From: JAHRAW01 sp965249835
Lineage (GTDB): Bacteria; Pseudomonadota; Gammaproteobacteria; Arenicellales; Poriferihabitantaceae
Direction: 5' to 3'
NCBI GenBank assembly: GCA_965249835.1
Contig: CBDFMY010000003.1
Coordinates: 1,426,001-1,490,000 of the forward strand
Length of the DNA stretch: 64,000 nt
Positions 34,329-45,600 of this stretch are shown piece after piece (the first letter of the stretch is position 1; each line of letters starts with the position of its first letter). The translations under genes and the position numbers were made by a program. Below the pieces are notes generated by a model that did not search any database, was not told where the DNA came from, and saw only the letters and a list, made by a program, of their open reading frames with translations.

Positions 34329-34801
34329 CCGCGGGTGACGGCTACGCCGGCAGGCGGGGATCCAGAGTGGCGGCGTAGTCGCGAAATGATAGTGGCCAAC
34401 TATAATAGATTCTCGCCTGCCGGCGAGAATGACGGGTTGGGGATGTGGTTTGGATTATGACGGTATTAGTTACTCTCGTCGTTTTTTAGTTCTGGGTTCT
34501 CGCCTTTGGAACAACAGCCTGGATCCCCGCCTGCCGGCGAGGATGACGAATGATAGGTAACAAGTGAATTGAGAGGACAAAAGCGCGTTGAGAAGACAAA
34601 GCAAACGAGAATAAGGAGTCACGCTACGCGTGACAGATATTTAACTGGATTGCCCGGCCAATAATAATATGGGCCGGGCAATGACGGGTTGGGGGGTAAT
34701 TGTGAATCGGGAGGTGTGACTTTCTTTGAGAAGCCAAAGGCACATTGAGAATAAATAGTCCGGCGGAGTTGGACTATTAATGTCGTCACGCGTAGCGTGA
34801 C
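34329..34801. repeat. R1 repeat copy D (inverted) and palindromes; no gene seen
   Basis: The 473-base spacer between two convergent genes holds R1 words on the complement (34411-34560, from TTCTCGCCTGCCGGCGAGAA to CCCGCCTGCCGGCGAGGATG). It also holds the hairpin GTCACGCTACGCGTGAC (34618-34634), the REP-like hairpin at 34649-34682, and GTCACGCGTAGCGTGAC near the end (34786-34802). Confidence 0.7.
34649..34682. repeat. REP-like hairpin ATTGCCCGGCC...GGCCGGGCAAT
   Basis: A perfect 11-bp stem with a 12-nt AT-rich loop (AATAATAATATG form). Related hairpins occur at 28005-28028, 36162-36195, 48264-48297 and 57144-57176, always between genes. It may serve as a bidirectional mRNA end between the convergent metY and ATPase genes. 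Confidence 0.75.
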
Positions 34802-36034
34802 TCATTCTGCTGCCGGCGATCTTTCTTGCACATGCTCGCGCTGCCGGTCCAGGACATATTTCATCAAACTCGGGATGCCCGCCTCATATAAATCTGTGTC
34901 CGGCGGGTTCCAAATAAATTCATGGCGAATAAGCGTTCGTAGATGCTCATTAACTGACTGTGTAGCATGTGAATCAACAGGTAAATTATCTGCAATGATC
35001 TCTTTGAGCCTATCCCTTGTGGTTATTTCCGTGTCTTGGAATATTGTTGCAATAGCAACAGCCGCCGGCAGCAGCTCAAGGTCGTCTAATGTTGCTCTGC
35101 GCTCTCCATAAAAGTTTAACCGGCGGTTCTCAATCTTTGTTTCTACTTCGGTAATTTCTTGAGCAGTCAGTTTTTGCAGGTCTTTTTGCTTTGCCACATC
35201 CCAAAGAGCTTCGCCCCAAAGTTGAATGAAGTACGGATAATGCTGACTGTCTTCCACTACATGTTCCAAAGCATCGGCGTCCACTGTTATGCCGTCTTCC
35301 TGCAACGGCTTTACAATGGCGTCCGCAGTGGCCTGCGCATCTAATCGTGCAATGCCCATTTTCTCGGAGCGGCCAACAAAACTAGCCCCTACTGTGGTCA
35401 AGAAATGTGATAAACCGGGAGTGCCGGCGAGAACCAGTAAAAAAGGTGCTCCCTCTCGTACCTCTTGACTCAGGTTTAGCAAACTACGACACAGACCCGG
35501 TTCCATGGTATGTGCTTCATCCACCAGAGCCACCAAGGGATTTTTTTTGCATTGAGAAATCAAAGCGTTTAATAAAACGCCATCAGTAGGCTCTTTTTCC
35601 TTCCACGTCTTAGCAATAAACGCCTCAGCCGAAACTATATCAGCAGCAGACGCCCCGGCCTTAACCCCTGCTGTTGTTTCGCCACCCAATACCTTTTCCG
35701 CCAAAGTTTCCTCAGACAATAAAAACGTCCACATTTTTGCTGGCGTTGCTAATTTATTAGCGGTGGTCGAACATGTGCATACCTGATTGCTTTTCTTATC
35801 AAAAATTCGTGGTTTTTTATATCCCCTAATTTCATCTTTTAACCAATGCAATAACACGGTTTTGCCCATACCCCGGGGTCCATACATAACTATGTCGGCA
35901 TCGGGCGACCTTCCGGCAGATATTTTTGCCAATATCTGTCTGAACCGACCCTGCTCGCTTTCCCGTCCGGCCAGATAAGGCGGGAGTTGCCCAGTTCCGG
36001 GTGTAAACGGATTCAAACCTTCAATCTGTGTCAT
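34802..36034 (-). CDS. AAA-type ATPase with C-terminal winged helix
   Basis: A 410-residue ATP-binding protein: N-terminal PYLAGRESEQGRF (AAA_16-type), Walker A YGPRGMGKTVLL (about 52-62), Walker B LVALVDEAH, sensor-like LLVLAGTPG and an arginine-rich segment (GRSEKMGIARL). A helical lid follows, and the C-terminal ~80 residues read like a winged helix (TTRDRLKEIIADNL...VNEHLRTLIRHEFIW). There is no membrane segment. ATG 36034 has GAGG upstream; the TTG at 36040 is less likely. It is divergent from the giant adhesin gene, separated by 470 nt. Function unknown: possible regulator or ORC/STAND-like switch protein. Confidence 0.75.
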   Translation of the reverse strand: MTQIEGLNPFTPGTGQLPPYLAGRESEQGRFRQILAKISAGRSPDADIVMYGPRGMGKTVLLHWLKDEIRGYKKPRIFDKKSNQVCTCSTTANKLATPAKMWTFLLSEETLAEKVLGGETTAGVKAGASAADIVSAEAFIAKTWKEKEPTDGVLLNALISQCKKNPLVALVDEAHTMEPGLCRSLLNLSQEVREGAPFLLVLAGTPGLSHFLTTVGASFVGRSEKMGIARLDAQATADAIVKPLQEDGITVDADALEHVVEDSQHYPYFIQLWGEALWDVAKQKDLQKLTAQEITEVETKIENRRLNFYGERRATLDDLELLPAAVAIATIFQDTEITTRDRLKEIIADNLPVDSHATQSVNEHLRTLIRHEFIWNPPDTDLYEAGIPSLMKYVLDRQREHVQERSPAAE

Positions 36035-36504
36035 AACCAACGCCTCATTCGCTATTTAATACTCAGTCAGAACACCAACTAACTCTTGCAGAGTATACTC
36101 TTTTTATGGAATGTCGGCGGTTTTTTGCGCATTGCGGCGAGAATGACAAATAAGGGGCGTCATTGCCCGGCCCATATTATTATTGGCCGGGCAATCCAGT
36201 GGAATATGTCGTCCGGCGTAGCCGGACTCCTTTGCTTTGATGCCGCCGGTTTGTGTCTGGCAAAGCCGGATGCCAAAAGGAGTCACGCTACGCGTGACAG
36301 ATATTTAACTGGATTCCCGCCTTCGGCGAGAATGACGGCAGGGAGGGTGGTTTTTCCCGCCTGCCGGCGAGGATGACAGATTGAGGGCGAATTGGATTAC
36401 GACGAGTGTATTTTTCGTATACAATACCCCGATTGCTGGTCACGCCACCCCGGGTGCGGCTCGCCCAAAACTAACTTTATTCGGATATCTGAGGAGCAAG
36501 ACAC
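36035..36504. repeat. Repeat-rich spacer upstream of the giant adhesin gene
   Basis: This 470-base spacer has no gene. It holds the REP-like hairpin at 36162-36195, a hairpin GTCCGGCGTAGCCGGAC (36210-36226), GTCACGCTACGCGTGAC (36282-36298) and palindromes of the CCCGCCTGCCGGCGAGG type. A -10-like TACAAT occurs at 36420-36425, but no convincing -35 box is at the right distance. The ribosome site GAGGAG at 36491-36496 precedes ATG 36505. Confidence 0.65.
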
Positions 36505-36640
36505 ATGAATAGAATAATCGCTACCATTCGTTTTTGCATCCGCATTGCGGCAAGGATGAGTATCACCCCCCCCCCCCCCAGATTTACCCGGGCTTCACTC
36601 CAGCCCCAGCCAGCCCCCGCCGGGCGGAAGGCGTGGCGTG
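36505..36640 (+). other. Out-of-frame leader ORF joined to the adhesin gene through the poly-C tract
   Basis: ATG 36505 has the best ribosome site of the locus (GAGGAG, 9 nt upstream). It opens MNRIIATIRFCIRIAARM, a basic and hydrophobic N-terminus like an extended signal peptide. Read with the present 14 C's it misses the adhesin frame by one. Loss of one C (or gain of two) joins it in frame to DLPGLHSSP and the adhesin signal sequence, with no stop between. In the present length the leader frame runs to 36828, inside the adhesin gene. Confidence 0.6.
36566..36579 (+). repeat. C14 homopolymer tract (candidate phase-variation switch)
   Basis: Fourteen consecutive C's lie 61 nt inside the leader frame and 61 nt before ATG 36641. 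Tracts of this length slip readily in replication and form classic contingency loci in Neisseria, Bordetella and Campylobacter. Its length also makes it prone to sequencing error, so the exact count needs read-level support. Confidence 0.8.
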
Positions 36641-39600
36641 ATGCTGGCGGCCCCTCGCCGTCGCCTCGCCGCCCTCCTGCTGGGCCCGCTAATGGTGATC
36701 GGCCTGCTACTCGGGCTGGCATCGCCAGCCGGAGCGCAGACGTTCCCGCAGCCAGTGGGAATCGGTGCGACACCCGACGAAATAAGAACCATCAACCTGT
36801 ATTTCCGGTTTGGGGTGGCCACCGATAACATCGAGTTTCCGATAGCCACCGGCGGCGTCGGCGGCCTGACCTACTCTGTGACCGGAAACCCCGGACTCGA
36901 ATCACTGGGGTTTAGCTTTGATCCGAAAACCCGCATCTTCAAGGGCACACCGACGCTTGCGGGCGCGGGTCAATCAGGCGACGGCTTTGCATTCAACTAC
37001 AGGGTGGGCTCCTCGGCGGGTGGTGGCTTCGCCCTCATCTTCGTCAAGGTCACGGTATGCGAGGGGAGCGGGAACCCAGATGGCGAAACGGTCTGCACAC
37101 CCCCGGATTTCGCCGCGCTGGGGCTTGCCGCCGCGCTGGCCGGCCAGAGCTACACGGTTGGCACGCCGATCACCGCCCTGACCCTGCCGGTAGCCACCGG
37201 CGGCACCGGTTCCAGCCCCACCTTTATCTACCGGCTGACCAGCTTTGGCGGTCTTCCCGACGGGTTGTCCTTCGATGCGGCCACCCGCAGGCTCACGGGC
37301 ACGCCGACCACGGCTAAGCAATCCACCCTGACCTACCGTGTCCAGGACGCCGCGAGTTTGAAAGAATTCAGTCGGCAATTCCCGCTCGACGTGAATGCGG
37401 CCTCCGTGGATGCGGACACCACCCCGCCGACGGTGACCCTCGGCACCATTGCCGGTGCTGTGATTGACCGGGCGGGGCAGATGCACGACATCACCTTCTC
37501 CGAGGCGGTGGCCGGTTTGGCTGCGGGTGATTTCTCCGCTTCCACAGGTATCACGGTGACTGCTGTGAGCGGTAGCGATGGCGGTACTGATTACACCCTC
37601 ACCTACACCGCGACTGCGGCATCCTTCAACCTGATCCTTACCGCGGGCAGCGTGACCGACCTCGCCGGCAATCCCGTTGCCGAGACCAGCATAACCGGCA
37701 CGGCTACGACACCGTTGCCGGTCATAACGGGTCCTGTGACCCTGTCAATTCCTGAGAACACCGCCGCCCGCAGTGTCCTGGGCACCTACACCACCACGGC
37801 TACGGATTCTTTCATCCTTGTGATAGGGAACGGTTTGGATAGCGATTTATTCCACCCACTTTCAGGCGGCAGATTAGGTTTAAGCAGTTCATCTGGCCCT
37901 TCCGTGAGTTTCTCTCCGGATTATGAGGCACCGCAGGATCAAGGCGCGGACAACGTCTATAATGTCATTATACGCAGTTTAGGCAACGTAGACGGCGTTC
38001 CTCAGCCCGTGACCCAAGACCTGGAAGTTGAGATTACCATTATCAATGTGGATGAACCGGGTGCCATCAGTGCCATTACCGGCGACGCGCAGGTTGGCGA
38101 GATGCTAGCCGCCGGCACGGTGACTGACGAGGATTCACCGCCTGAGGGAACGCCTGTTTCCGGCATTACGCATCAATGGCAAAGCGCGGTGGACGGCATC
38201 GACGCCGCCGCCGCCGTCGACGATGCCGCCTGGCCCGACATCAGCGGTGCCACCAGTGCGACCTACGAGCCGGTAGTTGGTGATGTCGGCAGGATTATTC
38301 GAGTGGTCGCCACTTACACCGACGGCGAAGGTGGCGGTAAAAAAGTTGCCAGCGCGGCGACCGGTGCTGTGGCTGCCGCGCCCGTGACCCTGTCTACGGA
38401 TTCGACTCTGTCCGCCCTGGATGTTTCGGCTGGCACCCTGAATCCGCCCTTCGATGCTGCCACCGATGCCTACGCCGTCAGCGTGGGCACTGATGTGGCA
38501 AGCGTTACGGTAACGCCGACCACGACTGACGACGGCGCAGCCGTGGCTGTGAACGACGTTGCTGTTGCCAGCGGCCAACCCAGTGGAGCGATTGACTTGA
38601 ATGTTGGCAATAACATCATCACCATCCTGGTCGTCGCCGAGGACGGCACTGGAGAACAAACCTACACCGTCACCGTTGCCCGTGCCGTTCCACGACCAGG
38701 CATTGCCCTGGCGAGGGACACGGCTCGCGATGGTGGTACTAATACGGACCGCATCACCAGAAACAGATCAATAGTGGTTACACTGCACGCCGATTTTCAG
38801 AACGACAGGGACACCTGGGAATGGTCTTCCAATAGTGGCAATACCCCTTACACCACCGGCAGCAACACCGACCGTAGTTTCGACCTTACTGCTTCCCAAG
38901 CCACATATAACAACAATGCGGTGCGAGCCCACCAGACAGTGAATGGCGTTGTCTCCGAATTTGCCGGGCTTGCCATGTTCCAGCATGATACCGTGAAGCC
39001 AACCATTAGCCTGAATGACGGCGGAACCAGCGTCACCATAACAAAGGGTGATGCCTACAACGACCCGGTAACCGCCGATGATGCTCTTGATGGCCCCATC
39101 GACCCCTCCCACATTGTCATTACCGGTGGCCCCGTGGAGGTTGACACTGCTGGTGAGTACACCCTTACCTACAATGTGATGGACAGCGCCGGCAATGCCG
39201 CCGACCCGCTGACCCGCACCGTGACCGTGAGCGAGCCGACCGCGACCACGCCTGAACCACCTGTACTTTCTGCAGGAACAACTACTCATAACAGCATAGC
39301 ACTCTCATGGGGTGCAGTGGATAATGCCGACAGTTATACCCTGACCAGAGTTGTTGGCGGTGCTGATGTAGTAGTGTTTTCAGGCAATGCATTGACTGCC
39401 ACTGATACTGGCCTGACTCCTGAGACATCGTACAAGTATGTCGTTACCGTAACAAATTCTGTCGGGACAAGTGGTTCATCTAACGAGGTTACTGCAAGGA
39501 CTGATAAAACACCTGACACCATAGCACCACCAGTTCCTACAATTACCACACCATCTGCAACTGTCAATACACCATCATTCACGATTGCTGGTACGGCTGA

Positions 39601-42600
39601 GGCCGGGACAACTGTAGAACTATTCAAGGGAGGAACATCAACTGGTGATACAGTAACTGCCGATTCAGGTAGTTTCTCATTTACAGTTACACTGACTGAG
39701 GGTGAGAACTCATTCACTGCAACAGCGTCTGATGGACCAAACACATCTGATGCATCACCAGCTATACTCATTACGCTTGATACTGAAACACCGGCAATAG
39801 AGGCAAACTCTTTTGAGGTTACCTCAAATCCAACCCGAACAACGGTAAGCTTTACCCCCATCAAGGAAGGCTTATACACTGCTACGGCGGGTGGACAGAC
39901 CTCAAGTATAACTATTTTATCAGGTGACCTAAATAAAGATCAATCAATTACCTTTGATATTGCGAGTTCTTCTGTTAATGCTGTCATCTTGTCATATGGC
40001 GGTGAGGAAGTTGCAAGGCAGACTGTAACGCGTAATCCAATTACAATTAGTGTGGGAGACGTCACTAGTACAAGCATTGAGATTTTATGGGAGTCGCGAG
40101 ATAATGTCGCTGGCTATTTTGTGCATAGAGATGGTCAAGCACAATCAGATCTCAACCTCATCTACCGCGACCCCCACACCGGCGCCATTAATACTGGTCT
40201 GACTCCTGGAACGACCTACGAATATTATGTCGGAGTATTTTACCAGAATCCTTCCTTGACATTTAACTCTAATACTTTGACTGTAACTACAACTGTACCT
40301 GATACAGAAAAACCAGTAATCACAGTTAATGAAGAATCATTCTCCATCGAGCTTGGAGAAACATACACGCCATTCACCTATTCTGCAACTGATGATACTG
40401 ATGGAGATATCACAGGTGGTGTAATTGTTGACGGAGATACAGTTGATATCAATGTAGCTAATACTTACACTGTTACCTTTGATGTGGATGATGCGGCCGG
40501 AAACCCTGCAGTACAGGTAACTAGAACAGTTACAGTTGCAGATACCACAGCACCATCTATCACACCAACAGGATCCACCCAAAGAATTGAATTAACTGCA
40601 ACTGACACTTACACAGAACAAGGTGCCACTGTAACTGATAATGACCCAAATTACTTTGAAACAGTAACAGTCTCTGGTGATACGCCTGACACTAGTGCTA
40701 TAGGGGTATACGCCGTATTGTATGATGCACCAGCTGATGCAGCAAATAACACACCAGACCAACAATCAATTGTAATTTCTGTAGTTGATACCACACCGCC
40801 AACCTTTGATGTTGATGGTAACACAGATGACTATTCCACTACAGTACCATTTGGCGGAACATACACCCCAGATGTAATTGCCAATCAATCTGATATCTCA
40901 GGAATTGCATCCAGTGAAGTTGGCGGTGAAACAGTAAATGTCAACGCTTCTGGAGACTATGCTGTAACTTATACCGTAACTGACAACAATGGACAAGTCG
41001 CAACAATCACTGAGACTGTAACAGTAGAAGATCCATTTGTAATTTCTGTAGGAGCAATTACTGATACAAGTATAGCACTTTCATGGACTTCAGTGACTGA
41101 TGCCACATACTATAAGGTGTATAGAGATGGCCGTCCGCAAGGAGGAAATATTGCAGGGACAACACACATTGATACTGTGTTTCCTGGAACGACCTACAGA
41201 TATCATGTCACAGCATTTGATGGTGCTGGGGTAATTACCAGTTCTAACGTGGTTTCTGCAACTTCAACTGGAACAGCATTAACTACACCACCAGCCGCAC
41301 CCGTACTTTCTGTAGACATAACTCTTGATGCAATTATATTACTTTCATGGACTGCAGTGGGTAATGCCGACAGTTACACTTTAACCAGAATTGTTGATGG
41401 CGGTAATGATGTAATAGTGTTGTCAGGCACCAGCGGACTCAGTACCGATGATGATAGTCTGCTTTCTGGTACAGAGTACAAGTATTTCGTTACAGCAACA
41501 AATACTTTTGGGGAAAGTGTTCGTTCTAATACGGTTACTGCAACTACAACTGGAACAGCACCTGATACCACACCACCAGTAATCACAGTAACTCCAGAAG
41601 AAATCACTCTTGAACTAAACTCACCTGCACCAGTACTTCTTAAAGGAGTCTCAACTGATGATGGCTCTGAAATTACTATATCCGGAACTGTTGATGTTGG
41701 TACAGTAGGCGATTACACTATCACTTATTCCTCAACTGATGGTACAAACCCAGCTGTTGGTAAAACCAGAATATACAAAGTAATTGCAGCAACTGCTCCA
41801 CCTGCTACTCCCGCACTTGGTATTGCATCTAATACTCATAATACCATAGAGCTCGCATGGGTTGCAGTGGCTAATGCCGAAACTTACACTCTGACCAGAA
41901 TTGTTGATGGCGGTGATAATGTAGTGGTGGAATCAGGCGATATATTGTCTGCCACAGATAGGAACCTGACTCCTTCAACTAATTACAAGTATGTCATTGT
42001 GGCAACAAATACTGCCGGTACAAGTGATCCTTCTGCAGAGTTTGCAGCATCTACAACTGCAGCACCAGTTGAAACGCCGGCAATAAAGACAGGCTCTTTT
42101 GAGGTTACCCATACGGCAAATGCAGACAAATTACTTGTGACATTTACAGCCTTAAAGGAAGGCACATTCACGATTACATCTAGTGAGTCAAGTGATACAG
42201 TTGTTGTCTCAGCTGAGGATGTATCAGATTCAGTAGAAAAAGAGGAAACAATAACAGTCGGCTTTGAATTTGATGGTGATGTAACCCTCTCATTTGACAG
42301 TAAGGATGTTGCAAGCCAGTCTGCAAGGACTCTGGCAATCAAGGCAGGCACATTTATCGCTACTGCACGTGATGATGGAGATGTAACTGTATCCTTTGTA
42401 CCATTAAGAGCAGGCACATTTGTGATTCAAGCAGTAGGTGCTCCGAGCGTGGACTGGCTTATTATTACTAATGAGGTAGGTAGTCTCACCCCATTTATTG
42501 CACTACTAACTGGTCATGGCTTTATTGGTGAGATTGTCATCTCATTTGGTGGACATGAATATGCAAGGGAATCAGTATCAACTATACCTGGCACCCCGAC

Positions 42601-45600
42601 ACTTGTCAAAGGAGATATTACTCATAACAGTGTAGTGTTCTCATGGGATGAGCAGACTGGTGCAACTGGTTATACACTGAGCAGAACAGGTGGCACAGGA
42701 CCAACTGAGATAGCAGTCACTGGAACCTCATATGATGATACCTTGGAACCTGAAACAACTTACACCTATTCCATAAGGGCAGTGTCTATAGCTGGAGACA
42801 GTGCCGCCTCTGATGTCGTGTCTGTAACTACACTTGCAGCACCAACTGTTGCACCAACTGTACCTGAAATACCTGTGCTTTCTGTAGACTCTACCACTGA
42901 TACAACCATATCACTTTCATGGGTTGCAGTGGATGATGCCGACAGTTACACCGTGACCAGAATTGTTGCAGGCGGCAATGTTGATGTGCCAATAACTGAA
43001 CTGACTGCCACTGATACCGGATTGACTGCTGACACAGAGTACAAGTATACCATTATAGCTACAAATTCCGTTGGACCAAGTGCTTCTTCTAACGAGGTCA
43101 CTGCAACTACAACTACTGCACCAGATACTACATCAACACCTCTTCCACCTACACTTAGAGTAGGAGCAATCACTCCGACAAGTATAACGATTGAATGGGA
43201 TGCAGTGGATGATGCCGTATCGTATCTCGTTTATGACGATCCTGCCGCTGCTACCAATGAATACATCGATCTTGCCAGTGTTACATCATCCACTATTACT
43301 GGATTGGCTCCTGAAACATCCTACACATTTTATGTCAGATCACTTGCTGCAGACCTTACTTCAGGCGGCATATCTGCTGGGTTGACTGCAAGGACTGCTG
43401 ATGCCCCACCTATACCTGGAACTCCCGCACTTGCTCTCGTGACAGTCACTCATGATACCATAGCACTCTCATGGGGTCCGGTTACTGGTGCTGACAGCTA
43501 TACCCTGACCAGAGTCGGTACAGGCGATGTCAGTGATGTAGTGGTGGCATCAAAAACCACTGAACTGACTGCCACTGATACCGGATTGACTGCTGGTACA
43601 GATTACAATTATATAATTACGGCGACAAATTCTGGTGGGACAAGTGGTCCTTCTGCAGAGTTTCCTGCAAGTACTGATGTAACACCTGATGAAGAAAAGC
43701 CAGTAATCACGGTATCAGGATCCAGTGAAACAATAGAGCGGACTGCAACCAACACCTACACTATACCTAGCGCCACTGTAGCTGACAATGACACAAATTA
43801 CTCTGGAACAGTAGCAGTTACAGGTGATACACCTGACACCAGTGTTGTAGGAGTATACACCGTAACATATACTGCACCAGCTGATGCTGCAGGTAACACA
43901 CCAGACCAAAAATCAATTGTAATCACCGTAATTGATACCACAAAACCAGTAATCACAGTTGATCCTAGTACCATTACAACACTACTAGTTGGTTCAGCAC
44001 AACCTGACTTGCTTGAAGGAGTCTCAACTGATGATGCTTCTCCAATTACTACATCTGGAGCTGTTGATATCGACATATCAGGAACTTACATTATCACCTA
44101 TGATTCCACAGATGCATCAGGCAATGCAGCCAACTCTGTAACTAGAACATACACAGTAATTGCAATCTTCAGTGTTGCTAATACTGACGGGGATAAGGTA
44201 ACCATAACATTCACATCCTCACAGCCCGCTAATTTTACACTTGAACGTGATGGTGCTACCTCTGACTTTAGCACTGATAGAGCCCCATACACTCGCACAG
44301 AAACAGTCGGGTATGATTATACTGGCGATATCGTCATTTCAATTAAAGGCGGTGCCGAGGTTGCAAGGCATACTGTAACGACTGGACCTGCACCTGATAC
44401 AGAAAAACCAGTAATCACAGTCAATGAAGAATCATTCTCCATCGAGCTTGGAAAAACATACACACCATTCACCTTTACTGCAGCTGATAATATTGACGGA
44501 GATATCACAGGTGGGGTATCTGTTGGCGGAGATACAGTTGATACCGGTACGGTTGGAGCATATGATGTCACCTTTGATGTGGATGATGCGGCTGGAAACC
44601 ATGCAGAAACAGTAACTCGTACAGTTACAGTTACAGCTGATGTTACAGCACCATCTATCACAGTCAATGAAGAATCATTCTCCATCGAGCTTGGAGAAAC
44701 ATACACACCATTCACCTATTCTGCAGCTGATAATATTGACGGAGATATCACAAGTGGTGTAACTGTTGGCGGAGATACAGTTGATACCGGTACGGTTGGA
44801 GCATATGATGTAACCTTTGATGTGGATGATGCGACTGGAAACCCTGCAGTTACAGTAACTCGTACAGTTACAGTTACAGCTGATGTTACAGCACCATCTA
44901 TCACAGTCAATGAAGAATCATTCTCCATCGAGCTTGGAGAAACATACACACCATTCACCTATTCTGCAGCTGATAATATTGACGGAGATATCACAGGTGG
45001 TGTAACTGTTGGCGGAGATACAGTTGATACCGGTACGGTTGGAGCATATGATGTAACCTTTGATGTGGATGATGCGGCTGGAAACCCTGCAGTTACAGTA
45101 ACTCGTACAGTTACAGTTACAGCTGATGTTACAGCACCATCAGTTCCTGCAATCACCACACCACCTGCAACTGTCAATACACCATCATTCACGATTGATG
45201 GTACGGCTGAGGCTGGAGCAACTATAGAACTATTCAAGGGAGGAACATCAACTGGTGATACAGTAATTGCTGATTCAGGTAGTTTCTCATTTACAGTTAC
45301 ACTGACTGATGGTGAGAACTCGTTTACTGTAACAGCGTCTGATGGACCAAACACATCTGATCCATCACCAGCTGTACTCATTACACTTGATACTGAAACA
45401 CCAGCAGTTCCTGCAATCACCACACCACCTGCAACTGTCAATACATCATCATTCACGATTGCTGGTACGGCTGAGGCTGGGTCAACTGTAGAACTATTCA
45501 ATGGAGCAACATCAGCTGGTACGACAACTGCCGATGGTTCAGGGAGTTTCTCATTTGCAGGAGTTGCACTGTCTGAAGGTGCCAACTCTTTTACTGCAAC

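Noticed and set aside
36566..36579. Treating the C14 tract simply as a sequencing error and merging the leader with the adhesin frame
   Set aside because: Possible, but an uninterrupted alternative start with its own ribosome site and signal peptide exists. The tract is reported as a candidate switch rather than corrected.
44414..45142. CRISPR-like regular repeats
   Set aside because: The 243-bp units are tandem protein-coding repeats without spacers. No direct-repeat/spacer array or cas gene is seen anywhere in the window.
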